A DNA stretch of 64,000 nt from XN24 sp035514535 (GCA_035514535.1 DATKAZ010000061.1:1-64000), one strand, 5' to 3'; shown: positions 1-8,378, counted from the first letter of the stretch. Notes: generated by a model not told the origin, from the sequence alone. Numbers and translations are program-made.

Positions 1-135
1 TTCTACAACGTGGATACCGGCGAGATGATCGACATCCCGGCCGAGTCCGTGTCCTTTGCCGGCGTGCCGGCGGCGCCGGCCGGCACGGAACAGGACGGCG
101 TCGACGTCATCATCCGGGTGCGCAACAGCACCTGA
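1..135 (+). CDS. 3' end of an unidentified protein (partial)
   Basis: The window opens inside a reading frame that runs 44 codons to a TGA. The visible C-terminus (FYNVDTGEMIDIPAESVSF..., ending IIRVRNST) has strong G/C third-position bias like the confident genes nearby, so it is probably real coding sequence. No domain can be recognised from this tail and the start lies outside the window. A tRNA promoter follows within 15 bases. Confidence 0.55.
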   Translation, partial: FYNVDTGEMIDIPAESVSFAGVPAAPAGTEQDGVDVIIRVRNST

Positions 136-149
136 GCCGGCACACGGCG

Positions 150-178
150 TTGCCGCTGTCGCGGCCATCTCCTATACT
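150..178 (+). promoter_or_regulatory. Promoter of tRNA-Thr
   Basis: A TTGCCG -35 box (150-155) and a TATACT -10 box (173-178) are separated by exactly 17 bases. The -10 ends 26 bases before the tRNA, and a GC-rich stretch follows it, as is usual for stable-RNA promoters under stringent control. Confidence 0.7.
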
Positions 179-204
179 GCGCGGCCTTTCCGACGCTCCT
201 CCGT

Positions 205-280
205 GCCGGGGTAGCTCAGTTGGCAGAGCAGCTGATTCGTAATCAGCAGGTCGGTGGTTCGAATCCACTCTCCGGCACCA
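205..280 (+). tRNA. tRNA-Thr (anticodon CGT)
   Basis: A 76-base cloverleaf. The acceptor arm GCCGGGG pairs with CTCCGGC (one G-U), the D-arm contains TAGCTCAGTTGG, the anticodon stem GCTGA/TCAGC encloses loop TTCGTAA with anticodon CGT at 238-240, and the T-arm GGTGG/CCACT carries TTCGAAT. The discriminator is A and the terminal CCA is encoded (278-280). It reads the threonine codon ACG. Confidence 0.97.
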
Positions 281-306
281 TTAATTTCCGGGTGTATTCC
301 AGTCGC

Positions 307-1710
307 CTACCAGTCTACCTGCGCGCGGGCGCCGAAGCCGTGGCCGGAATGGGCAGCCTGGCCGTAGGGCATCGTGGCCGCATTGCCGTCCACGTCGAAA
401 TAGACCCAGTTGAAGGCGATACGCGCGTAAGCCGTGGGATACCAGTTGATCCCGAGCGTGAAATTGTCCTCCTCGCCTCCCTCGATGAGCCCGTCGCTCA
501 GATCCAGCGTCGAGAAGCGCGCTGCCAGCTCGATTGCGCCGCGGCCGCCCTGGTCAAAGGGGGCATTCGGCTTCACCCGCCCGAAGGCGGCCTTCTTCAC
601 GTCGTAAGGGCGGTTCTCCCCGGTCAGGAACCAGCTCGCCTGTAGATACGCGCCGCCGAAGGTCGCGTCGGGCAGGGCGCGATAGTCGACGTCGCTGCGC
701 ATGTATTCACCCTGCACGGCAAAGGGGCCGCGGGTGCCGGCGAATTCCAGCGCCATGGCCGTGGCACTGTCGGCCGGATTCGCACCGGTATCCACCAGCC
801 TGCTGCCGAAGACCCGGATCTCGGGCCGCTGGCGAATGCGGAAGCCGGCGCCCGAGGCGGAACTCATGTTCCTGTCGTAGCCGGACACACCCAGGTGCAG
901 GACCCGATCCTCGCCGTACACCGGCGCGAAGCTCGCCCGCCCGACGACGCTGTGCCCCTCCGGCGCATCCAGTTCCGTGCCCGGGGTCTCGCCGTACACA
1001 CCGAGTGCGAAGGTCCAGCCGCTGCCGGCCGTGGCGACCGATGCGCCTAGGGTCTCGGAGATCGCGAACACGTTCGGCAGCGCGCGCTCCATGAAAGTGG
1101 TACGCGGCAGCCCCGTCATGTGCTCGAGCGAGAAGGGCGGCTTCTGGTTGCCTAGCGTGATCGCCCATCCCGAGGGCCCGGCGTACTGCAGGTAGGCATC
1201 CTTGACCGTCACGTCGTCGCCGGCGAAATCGCCCTCGAACTTGTAGCGGAACACCGGCCCCAGCCGGCCCTCGATGCCAAGTCGCGCCGCCCGCAGCGTG
1301 GCGCCGGCCGGATACTGGACGTCGTCCATCCTGCTGGAGGTCCCCCAGGCGTCGCCCAGCACACGTCCGCGGAGCTTGGCCGTGAACGCACCATCCGGGC
1401 TGGTGATCTCTGGCGCGCCCTTCCAGGCGATGCTCGACGGGAGCGGGGTGGCCTCAGGAGCGGTGGGCATCGGGCTGCGGTCCGCTGCTTCCGAGGTCAC
1501 ATCGCCTGCCGCGTCGTCGCCTGCTGTGAGGCGCTGCTCCAGCTCCTTGAGGCGACCCTTCATCGTCTCCATCTGCGCCGCCTGCTGCTCGATCAGCGCG
1601 CGCAGTTCCTCGAGGGACGAATTCTCCCCGGCCGCGGAAGGTGTGCTCATGGAGGCCAGCGCCAGCAGGATGCCCGCGCGGACGGAAGGGGAGTTCAGGG
1701 TCTTTCGCAT
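307..1710 (-). CDS. OprP/OprO-type outer-membrane porin
   Basis: A 467-residue protein of the phosphate-selective porin (OprP/OprO) family. It should be a trimeric 16-strand barrel, but the substrate cannot be told from sequence. A signal peptide with hydrophobic core AGILLALASM is followed by a predicted coiled coil at about residues 30-65 (LEELRALIEQQAAQMETMKG), the trimerising helix seen in many of these porins. The barrel then begins, with typical phrases such as KFEGDF and LGNQKPPFSLEHM. It ends in Trp (AQVDW), the usual BAM signal. The frame is open for 88 codons further upstream, but that extension reads through the AraC remnant in another frame, so the ATG before RKTLNSPSV is preferred. 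Confidence 0.85.
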   Translation of the reverse strand: MRKTLNSPSVRAGILLALASMSTPSAAGENSSLEELRALIEQQAAQMETMKGRLKELEQRLTAGDDAAGDVTSEAADRSPMPTAPEATPLPSSIAWKGAPEITSPDGAFTAKLRGRVLGDAWGTSSRMDDVQYPAGATLRAARLGIEGRLGPVFRYKFEGDFAGDDVTVKDAYLQYAGPSGWAITLGNQKPPFSLEHMTGLPRTTFMERALPNVFAISETLGASVATAGSGWTFALGVYGETPGTELDAPEGHSVVGRASFAPVYGEDRVLHLGVSGYDRNMSSASGAGFRIRQRPEIRVFGSRLVDTGANPADSATAMALEFAGTRGPFAVQGEYMRSDVDYRALPDATFGGAYLQASWFLTGENRPYDVKKAAFGRVKPNAPFDQGGRGAIELAARFSTLDLSDGLIEGGEEDNFTLGINWYPTAYARIAFNWVYFDVDGNAATMPYGQAAHSGHGFGARAQVDW

Positions 1711-1798
1711 GAGTGATCTACCACTGGTTGCATTGGGAGTACGTCTACCGGACTTTAGCCAGCGAATGGCCGGCGGGCTTTCGCATGAGGGCCAAATG

Positions 1799-1951
1799 TT
1801 AAAGATAAATGGCCCTAATGGCCCGGAACAGCCTGTGATTGGCCCTCCCAGACGAGGCTTCCTCCGGGCGATTTCGCGCCATGCCGAACGTGCGGCGGAA
1901 CATCGCAGTGAACGCGCTCGAGCTGTTGTAGCCGACGTCGAAAGTTTGAAC
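1799..1951 (-). pseudogene. Remnant of an AraC-family regulator C-terminus
   Basis: The minus strand encodes a run containing FDVGYNSSSAFTAMFRRTFG, the second helix-turn-helix of AraC/XylS regulators (compare VGYxSxSAFxxMFRRxFG), then about 25 residues to a TAA at 1799-1801. There is no upstream half: the frame lacks a start, ribosome-binding site, first helix-turn-helix and sensor domain, and the next gene on the plus strand begins at 1986. It is therefore a decayed 3' fragment lying between two outer-membrane protein genes. Confidence 0.7.
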
Positions 1952-1985
1952 CCCTGGCCGGAATAGCGGTACATACTGTTCTGGT

Positions 1986-2732
1986 ATGGAAGCGAACCTG
2001 TCCGCCGCGGCGCAGACTGCCCTGGTCTGCCTGGTGCTGTGTGCCGCTGCCGGCGCGCCGCGGCCCGCTGCGGGCGCCGAGGGTCGGTTGAGCCTCGTTG
2101 CCGCCAGCGATTACGTGCACCGCGGCCTCAGCCTGAACGACGCCGGACCCGCGCTGCTGGCCGGCGCAAGCTACCGTTTCGACCCGGGCGTCTATGCCGG
2201 GGTATGGGCAGCGACGGTCAGCAACTCGCGGACGATCGTGCGCGGCGCGGCCGGCCGCTTCGAAGTGAATTACCTGGTGGGTTACTCGCGGCCGTGGCGT
2301 GATGCGTGGGATTTCGACGTGGCCGCCCTGCGCTACGAGTATCCGGACAGCGATGCGCCCATCGATTACGGCTACACCGAACTCGCGGTGTCGGTCGGCT
2401 ACGGAGGCTGGCTATGGTTCAGTGCGGCGGTGTCGCGCGACGCCACGCTTGTCACCCTGCGCGGGCTGGAATACGACGTCACGACGGCTGCCCTGGAACT
2501 GGCAGTGGAACGCCCGCTGCGTGCCTGGCTCAGCTGGGCCGCCGGCGTCGGCTACTTCGACTTCCGCGACGGGGCCACGCCGGGATATGCGTACTTCAAC
2601 GCGGGGCTCGCGGCCCGGTTTCGCCGCCTCGAGGCGGAATTGCAGTACATTGATACGGCGCGCGGCGAGCGCCTCTTCGGCCGCCGGTTAGCCGGTCCCC
2701 GTGTCGTACTCTCGTTGATGGCGAGCTTCTAG
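1986..2732 (+). CDS. TorF-like putative outer-membrane porin
   Basis: A 248-residue protein with an N-terminal signal region (LVCLVLCAAAGAPRPAAGA), then alternating hydrophobic/polar segments typical of a small beta-barrel. The opening LSLVAASDYVHRGLSLN matches the conserved start of the TIGR02001/TorF family (usually xxSDYxxRGxSxxD). The last residues LMASF end in Phe, the outer-membrane targeting signature. Function is unknown beyond membrane placement. The ATG has no clear ribosome-binding site, so the start is the weakest part of the call. Confidence 0.75.
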   Translation: MEANLSAAAQTALVCLVLCAAAGAPRPAAGAEGRLSLVAASDYVHRGLSLNDAGPALLAGASYRFDPGVYAGVWAATVSNSRTIVRGAAGRFEVNYLVGYSRPWRDAWDFDVAALRYEYPDSDAPIDYGYTELAVSVGYGGWLWFSAAVSRDATLVTLRGLEYDVTTAALELAVERPLRAWLSWAAGVGYFDFRDGATPGYAYFNAGLAARFRRLEAELQYIDTARGERLFGRRLAGPRVVLSLMASF

Positions 2733-2778
2733 CCGTGCTGCCCGCAGTCATCCGGAGCAGGTCGGGAGGTGGACATCC

Positions 2779-3402
2779 ATGGCGCTGAGCGCCCTGCAGG
2801 CGGACACTCCCGGGCAAGCGGCGGACCAGGCTGAAGAGCAGGCGTTGCTTGCGGCCGTCGCGCAGGGCGACCAGGGCGCCTTCAGGCGCCTCTACCTGAT
2901 TTATCACCGGCGTCTCGGCAGCTTTCTCCTGCGCATACTCGGCAGGCTGGAGCTGACCGAGGAAGTCATCAACGACGTGATGTTCATCGTCTGGAAAAAG
3001 GCGGGTTCGTTTCGCGGCGAGTCCAGGGTGTCGACGTGGATCATGGGGATCGCGTACCGGCAGGCGCTCAAGGCGCTGCGCCGCGCGCGCACCGCGCTTC
3101 CCGTCGATTCGGCGCCGTTCGGCCGCGACGATTTCGAACCGCGCGTAGGTGACGGTGCGGAGCAACGCGAGATGCGCGAGTGGATCGAGCGCGCCTTGGC
3201 CGGGCTGCCGCCGAAACAGAGAATGGTCATCGAGCTCGCCTACTTCATGGGCTATTCCTGCGACGAGATCGCGCGGCTCGCCGATTGCCCCGTAGGCACC
3301 GTCAAGACACGCATGCATCATGCCCGGGCGCGGCTGCGGCAGAAGCTCTCCAGGCTTGCCGGCACGCCGCCCGGGTCGGCGACGGGACGAACATCGACAT
3401 GA
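2779..3402 (+). CDS. ECF-type RNA polymerase sigma factor
   Basis: A 207-residue sigma-70 family protein with only regions 2 and 4, the layout of extracytoplasmic-function sigma factors. Region 2 spans about residues 24-100 (GAFRRLYLIYHRRL, then VWKKAGSFRGES and STWIMGIAYR). Region 4 spans about 130-195 with the helix-turn-helix YSCDEIARLADCPVGTVKTRMHHAR broken around residue 160. GGGAGGTGG precedes the ATG. The stop overlaps the start of the anti-sigma gene (ATGA), so the two are translationally coupled. It is probably held inactive by the membrane protein encoded next; its regulon cannot be read from this window. Confidence 0.95.
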   Translation: MALSALQADTPGQAADQAEEQALLAAVAQGDQGAFRRLYLIYHRRLGSFLLRILGRLELTEEVINDVMFIVWKKAGSFRGESRVSTWIMGIAYRQALKALRRARTALPVDSAPFGRDDFEPRVGDGAEQREMREWIERALAGLPPKQRMVIELAYFMGYSCDEIARLADCPVGTVKTRMHHARARLRQKLSRLAGTPPGSATGRTST

Positions 3403-4079
3403 GCCGGCGCGACGATCATAAGGCGATAGCCCACGAGCGGCTGGAGGCGATCCTTCCGTGGTACGTGAACGGCACGCTCGACGAGCGTGGCCGGGCTGAA
3501 GTCGAGGCGCACCTGCAGCATTGCGGCACGTGTCGCGAAGAAGTGCTTCTGCACCAGCATATCGCTGAGCACGTGCGCCTCGGCCGGCAGGTCCACCCCG
3601 CACCGCTGGCATCTCTGGAACGGTTGATGGAACGCATCGAGGCCCACGATGCGAGCCACGTGCGCCGCTGGCGGCAGCAACTGGGCAAGTGGATCATGGG
3701 CAGGGCGCTGGAACGCGCGGTCATCGCCCAGGCAGTGACGATCGTCCTGCTCGTGCTGACCGTGGCATGGCTCGTGACGAGGCCGGAGCCCGCGGCGGAG
3801 TACCGCACGCTGGGGGCCCCGGCAGAGACGCGTGCACTGGCGGGCACGCAGCTCCGCCTGCAGCTCCAGGACACGGTGACCGCGGCACAAGTGGAACGCC
3901 TGCTGCACGAGGTCGGCGGCCGGATCGTACACGGGCCGTCGCCGCGCGGAGTGTATATCATCGCCCTTGGAGCTTCGGCAGCCGGGGGCGAGCGCACTGC
4001 GGCAGAAATCGCCGCGTGGCTGGGCACCCAGCCCGGGGTGTTGCGCGCGACTGTCGACGTCGATCCGGAGCCGCGATGA
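3399..4079 (+). CDS. Membrane anti-sigma factor with zf-HC2 domain and propeptide-like tail
   Basis: A 226-residue protein. Residues 12-50 form a zinc-binding anti-sigma domain with the H-x3-C-x2-C motif (HLQHCGTC; H38, H41, C42, C45). One membrane helix lies at about 106-126 (AQAVTIVLLVLTVAWLV). The periplasmic part, about 140-226, has the pattern QVERLLHEVGGRIVHGPSP followed by GVYIIALG, which resembles the alpha/beta propeptide (inhibitor I9-like) domain of subtilisin-type proteases. It overlaps the sigma gene upstream and the protease gene downstream by ATGA. Sigma inhibition follows from the family; inhibitor-like binding of the neighbouring protease is inference. Confidence 0.9.
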   Translation: MSRRDDHKAIAHERLEAILPWYVNGTLDERGRAEVEAHLQHCGTCREEVLLHQHIAEHVRLGRQVHPAPLASLERLMERIEAHDASHVRRWRQQLGKWIMGRALERAVIAQAVTIVLLVLTVAWLVTRPEPAAEYRTLGAPAETRALAGTQLRLQLQDTVTAAQVERLLHEVGGRIVHGPSPRGVYIIALGASAAGGERTAAEIAAWLGTQPGVLRATVDVDPEPR

Positions 4080-5440
4080 AGCCTCGCTTATACCTGTTGC
4101 TGTCTTCGGTGCTTGCAGGCATCTGGCTCACGGGCTGCGCCGCTCCGGGTGATACGGCTGCCGCGGCGGGCAGCAGCCATGTTGCGGCAGAACGCCAGGT
4201 CATCGTCGCCATTCCCAACGACCACGTGCGAACGCAGCGCCGGGCGGGCTCGATTTCCAGGCCGTATGCCGGGGCCGGCAACTACCGCGTCGCCGCGCCA
4301 GCCAGGCAGCGCATGGCGGGTCTCGCCCGGCACTACGGCATGCGGCCGGTGGCGAGCTGGCCGATCGGCGTCCTGGACTTGCATTGCGTGGTGTTCGAGC
4401 TGCCGCACGACCGCTCGCGCGACGAGCTGCTGGCCACGTTGGCACTGGAACCCGACGTCGTCATCGCACAGCCCATGCAGCAGTTCAGCGTCCTGTCGGG
4501 TGCGTCCGGGGAAGCCTCTGCCGCCACGCACGCCGGTGTCGCTGCAATGAATATCGCGGCCGCTCACGCGTGGGCCACGGGCAAGGGCGTCAAGGTGGCG
4601 CTGATCGATACCGGCGTGGACGCCGCCCATCCCGAGCTCGCGGGTCGTGTCCAGGTCGCGGCGGACTTCGTGGGGCGCAGGTCCTTGCGCCCTGAAGAGG
4701 AACCGCACGGCCTGGCCGTGGCCGGCGTGATCGCGGCACGCGCCAACGAGGCGCTGGGGACGATCGGCGTCGCACCCGGAGCGCGCCTGCTGGCGTTGCG
4801 TGCCTGCTGGCATATCGATCCGGTCAACGCGGTGTGCAATTCGTTGACGCTGGCACAAGCCATTGCGGCGGCCATCGATCACGCGGCTGCCGTGATCAAT
4901 CTCAGCCTCACGGGTCCGCCGGATCCGTTGCTGCAGCGCCTGCTGGCCGCCGCGATGGAGCGTCACATCATCGTCGTCGGTGCGGTGCCCGACGGCACCT
5001 CGCCCGCGGTGGCGGGCGCGGCGACGACGGCCTTTCCGACCTCGGTGCCGGGCGTCATTGCGGTGCAATCCGCAGAGCTGGCGCCCGGATCGTCCCGCGG
5101 GTCCGTGCGCGCGCCCGGGCAGGACATCACGACGCTGCGGCCCGGCGGAGGACATGCCGTCGCGAGCGGCAGTTCTCTCGCGGCGGCGCACGTCAGCGGC
5201 GCCGTTGCGCTGATGCTCGAGCGCCGGCCCCGCCTCGACGGAAACAGGGCAAGGGCGCTGCTCGAGGAGCATACCTACCCGGTGGCGCGGGGCGAGGGCG
5301 ATGCCGTCGAGGTCGTAAACGCGTGTCTGGCCGTCGCCGCGCTCGTCGGCGGGCGCTGTCCGCGAACTGCCGGTCAGCCTGAGGGATTGCGGCAGCGCGT
5401 CGCACTGCCGCGGGCCGGCGACCCGACTTCGCGCCGATAG
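4076..5440 (+). CDS. S8 (subtilisin-like) serine protease lipoprotein
   Basis: A 454-residue predicted lipoprotein: signal peptide with lipobox LTGC (Cys21), a propeptide-like region at about 40-140, and an S8 catalytic domain at 150-430. The triad is visible as Asp178 (VALIDTGVD), His211 (HGLAVAGVIAA) and Ser367 (ASGSSLAAAHVSGA, where most relatives read GTSMAAPHV). The segment that normally carries the oxyanion-hole Asn (AAGN) reads VVGAVPDG, so activity may be altered. It starts inside the stop of the anti-sigma gene, making a three-gene coupled unit. It may cleave or sense in the periplasm; the substrate is unknown. Confidence 0.9.
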   Translation: MKPRLYLLLSSVLAGIWLTGCAAPGDTAAAAGSSHVAAERQVIVAIPNDHVRTQRRAGSISRPYAGAGNYRVAAPARQRMAGLARHYGMRPVASWPIGVLDLHCVVFELPHDRSRDELLATLALEPDVVIAQPMQQFSVLSGASGEASAATHAGVAAMNIAAAHAWATGKGVKVALIDTGVDAAHPELAGRVQVAADFVGRRSLRPEEEPHGLAVAGVIAARANEALGTIGVAPGARLLALRACWHIDPVNAVCNSLTLAQAIAAAIDHAAAVINLSLTGPPDPLLQRLLAAAMERHIIVVGAVPDGTSPAVAGAATTAFPTSVPGVIAVQSAELAPGSSRGSVRAPGQDITTLRPGGGHAVASGSSLAAAHVSGAVALMLERRPRLDGNRARALLEEHTYPVARGEGDAVEVVNACLAVAALVGGRCPRTAGQPEGLRQRVALPRAGDPTSRR

Positions 5441-5516
5441 AACCGGATCGTCACCCGGAGGTACTCACCGTAGAAACGGAGAGTGCGGTCCACGCAGCGT
5501 GGACAAGGGGTGAGCG

Positions 5517-7718
5517 ATGCAAATGCGGTTCAGGCTGCCCGGGCAGGGCGTGGGATTTCTGGCGCAGGGACTGGTCTTGCTGGTCCTCGGCGGGTGTGGC
5601 GGGTCGGGCGGGTCGGGCGAACCGCCGCCCCCTCCGCCGCCACCACCACCACCACCGGTGACTTTCGAGGTCGCGCTGTCCGGCGACCAGGAAGTGCCCC
5701 GCGTGGAGACGATAGCCAGCGGCAGTGCAGAACTCGAGGTCGACCTGGGCACCGGCGCCGTCAGCGGCACGCTCGTGGTCGACGCCATGGATGCCACCGC
5801 GGCGCATATCCATGACGGCCATGCAGGCGTCAACGGCCCGGTCATCGTGCCGCTGGAGCAGGACGCGGCGGATCCGTCGCTCTTCAGCGTCCCGGCGAAC
5901 GCAGCACTGACTGCCGCAGAGGTCGACAGCCTGCTGGCAGGCGGGCTGTACATCAACGTCCACTCCGACGCATATCCCGGCGGCGAGGTGCGCGGCCAGA
6001 TCCTGCCCGATGCCTTCTCGCTGGTGTTCGCGGACCTGTCCGGCCAACAGCAGGTGCCGGCGCAGGACACGGGCGCGCAGGGCCGCGCGGCGATCACCCT
6101 CGACGAATCCAGTGCGGCGACGGCCACGGTACACCTGACGCTGTTCGGCCTGGGGAACGCCACCAGTGTCGCTCTGCAGGAGGGTTACGCGGGTACGACC
6201 GGTCCGGTGCTGGCCACATTGATGCAGGACACGACCGACCCGAATCACTGGTTCAGCGCCGGCATAGACCTCGACGACGACGGTCTCGAGGCGTTGCTGG
6301 CGGGGCGCGTATACCTGAGTGTCGCCAACGCCGCCTTCCCCGACGGCCTGATTCGCGGGCAGTTCCTGCCGCAGGGCATCGTGTTGCTGGTGGACGCGCT
6401 GGCCGGCCGCCAGGAGGTGCCACCCGTGGAGACGACCGCGGCCGGCGTGTCCGCCTTGACGCTCGACCTGGACAGCCTGGCATTCCAGATCCATGTCAAT
6501 ACGACGGAACTCGAAGATGCCAGCGCCGCACATATTCACGTGAGTTTCGCGGGCACCAACGGGCCGGTCGAAGTGCCCCTCCAGCAGGATGCCCTCGACC
6601 TGGCGCACTGGTTAGCCTCCGGGGACCTCGGCGCGGAGAACCTCGACAGGCTGCTGGCGGGTGAGCTGTACGTCAACGTGCATTCCCCGGCGCACCCGGG
6701 CGGCGAAATTCGCGCGCAACTGGAGCCGGATAACATCGAGGTCCTGTTCGCCGACTTGAGCGGCGACCAGGTCGTGCCGCCGGTAGCCACCGAGGCGACC
6801 GGCCTGGCAGCGGTGACGGTTGACAAAGAGGGGCGAAGCGTCGTGGCTCACGTGCGCCTCGCGGGGCTGCTGATGTCCACCTCGGGCGGCATTTACCGCG
6901 CACCCGCGGGCGAGAACGGGCCCGAGCGGATTGCGCTGGAACAGGACACTGGCGATGTGGACCACTGGTTCGCCATCGGCGCACCGCTGGACGAGGCGGA
7001 CTTCGCGGCCTTCCTCGAGGATGAGCTTTATGTCCTCATCGGGTCGGGCACGCAACCGGATGGCGAGATCCGCGGCCAGCTCGTGCGGGAGCTCCCGCCG
7101 ACTGTTCCTGCGGCACCGGCCGCCGCCGTCACCGAGCCGGCGGCAGGCAGCAACGTCAGCGGCATTGTTACAGTTGCAGCCTCGGTCGACAGCGAGCTCG
7201 ATATCGCGGCCGTGAGGTTCTTTGCCGACGGCGAACTGATCGGCAGCGATGACAGCGCACCCTACCAGGTCGACTGGGACACGACCGGTATTGCCAACGG
7301 CGAGGTCGCCCTCACGGCCCAGGCGGAAGACGTGCTGGGCAATGTCGGTGTCTCGCCGCAGGTGAACGTGACGGTCGACAACGGTGCTGCGGTGGCGATG
7401 ACGCTGGCGGAGATCCAGGCCGAAGTGTTTACGCCGACGTGCTCCGTGTGTCACACGGGAGGCGGCGCCGAGTTGCCTTTCAGCATGGACCTGAGCTCCG
7501 CGCAGGACAGCTTCGACAGCCTGGTGAATGTGCCGAGCGAGCAGGTGCCCGCCCTGTTGCGTGTCAACCCGGGCAACCCGGATGACAGTTACCTCATCCA
7601 CAAGCTCGAGGGTACCCAGGCGGTCGGCGATCGCATGCCGCAGGGCGGCCCGTTCCTTGATGACGCGACCATCCAGGGGATTCGCGGCTGGATCGAGAAC
7701 GGTGCAATGGGCCCGTAG
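5517..7718 (+). CDS. Four-CHRD-domain lipoprotein with Ig-like module and CxxCH haem motif
   Basis: A 733-residue exported protein. The N-terminus has a hydrophobic segment and lipobox-like LGGC, then GGSGGSG and a run of prolines as a spacer. Four CHRD repeats follow at about 45-160, 165-285, 290-405 and 410-525, recognisable from xLSGDQEVPPVET, AAHIH and LYVNVHSxAxPGGEIRGQ. A bacterial Ig-like domain lies at about 530-620. The last 100 residues look like a planctomycete-type cytochrome module with CSVCH at about 642-646 and a distal DRMPQGGP. AAGGGGTG precedes the ATG. It lies 76 bases after the protease gene on the same strand and may share its regulation. Function is unknown. Confidence 0.88.
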   Translation: MQMRFRLPGQGVGFLAQGLVLLVLGGCGGSGGSGEPPPPPPPPPPPPVTFEVALSGDQEVPRVETIASGSAELEVDLGTGAVSGTLVVDAMDATAAHIHDGHAGVNGPVIVPLEQDAADPSLFSVPANAALTAAEVDSLLAGGLYINVHSDAYPGGEVRGQILPDAFSLVFADLSGQQQVPAQDTGAQGRAAITLDESSAATATVHLTLFGLGNATSVALQEGYAGTTGPVLATLMQDTTDPNHWFSAGIDLDDDGLEALLAGRVYLSVANAAFPDGLIRGQFLPQGIVLLVDALAGRQEVPPVETTAAGVSALTLDLDSLAFQIHVNTTELEDASAAHIHVSFAGTNGPVEVPLQQDALDLAHWLASGDLGAENLDRLLAGELYVNVHSPAHPGGEIRAQLEPDNIEVLFADLSGDQVVPPVATEATGLAAVTVDKEGRSVVAHVRLAGLLMSTSGGIYRAPAGENGPERIALEQDTGDVDHWFAIGAPLDEADFAAFLEDELYVLIGSGTQPDGEIRGQLVRELPPTVPAAPAAAVTEPAAGSNVSGIVTVAASVDSELDIAAVRFFADGELIGSDDSAPYQVDWDTTGIANGEVALTAQAEDVLGNVGVSPQVNVTVDNGAAVAMTLAEIQAEVFTPTCSVCHTGGGAELPFSMDLSSAQDSFDSLVNVPSEQVPALLRVNPGNPDDSYLIHKLEGTQAVGDRMPQGGPFLDDATIQGIRGWIENGAMGP

Positions 7719-7782
7719 CGGAAGCCTGCGCTGCCGCTCTGGTCCATTACGATTAAACCGGCCGGGGCTTGCTCGTGCCCGC

Positions 7783-7881
7783 CTAACCGCCCTTCTTGGC
7801 ACGCTTGGCTGCGCGTTTCTCCTCGAGTGTCTTGGCCGGCTTCTTCTTCGTTTCCTTTTTCCGATCCTGGCCCTTGCTCAT
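7783..7881 (-). CDS. Small lysine-rich basic protein (32 aa)
   Basis: A 32-codon frame, MSKGQDRKKETKKKPAKTL then EEKRAAKRAKKGG, with an AGGAG ribosome-binding site 7 bases before the ATG. Eleven of 32 residues are Lys and four are Arg. Very small Lys-rich proteins starting MSKGQDxKKxxKKxPAKT occur in other proteobacterial genomes as conserved hypotheticals, as far as I recall. The basic composition suggests contact with nucleic acid or the ribosome, but no function is assigned. It sits just downstream of the cytochrome gene on the same strand. Confidence 0.7.
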   Translation of the reverse strand: MSKGQDRKKETKKKPAKTLEEKRAAKRAKKGG

Positions 7882-7908
7882 CGCGGTTCTCCTGTCATTG
7901 CGTGTGCT

Positions 7909-8334
7909 TCACAGAGACTGCAGGTAGGTGACGAGTGCGGCAATTTCCGCTTCGCTCAGCACCCATCGCGGCATGTAGTAGTGCAACTCCCGGCCGTGAG
8001 GGTCGATGCCCCTGGTGAGCGCACCGCGCAGCGAGGCCTCGTCATAGCCGCGTGACGCGAGCGCATCCCAGGCGACCGCCGGCGCAGCGCCAGTGGCGCC
8101 GCCGGTCTTCACGACCAGTCCCTGGCCGCGCCCGCCGTGGCAGATCGCGCAGCCCGAGTCGGCGAAGCGAAACCAGTCCGGGCCCTGCGTGTATTCGATA
8201 GGCCCGTCGAGTCCGACGCCGTCGTCATAGATGCGCTGGCCGGGCGACGCTCCGCCGCGTTCGCAACCGGCGGCCAGCATGAGCCCCACGCCGATGACGG
8301 CACACGACCGGCCCAGGTAAGCGATTCCGTTCAC
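7909..8334 (-). CDS. Small lipoprotein cytochrome c
   Basis: A 141-residue single-haem c-type cytochrome. A signal peptide with lipobox LAAGC predicts membrane anchoring on the periplasmic side. The haem site CAICHGGRG is at about residues 56-64 and a likely axial Met lies in YYMPRW near residue 120, followed by the usual C-terminal helix (LSEAEIAALVTYLQSL). It begins with GTG. It should shuttle electrons in the periplasm; the partner is unknown. It lies downstream of the DUF2779 gene on the same strand. Confidence 0.88.
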   Translation of the reverse strand: MNGIAYLGRSCAVIGVGLMLAAGCERGGASPGQRIYDDGVGLDGPIEYTQGPDWFRFADSGCAICHGGRGQGLVVKTGGATGAAPAVAWDALASRGYDEASLRGALTRGIDPHGRELHYYMPRWVLSEAEIAALVTYLQSL

Positions 8335-8378
8335 CGAGCGGAGTTTACCTCAGTCGCGGCCCGCCGCAGCAGGCCCGC

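Noticed and set aside
1711..1974. 88-codon N-terminal extension of the porin
   Set aside because: It reads through the AraC remnant in the wrong frame and would place the signal peptide internally.
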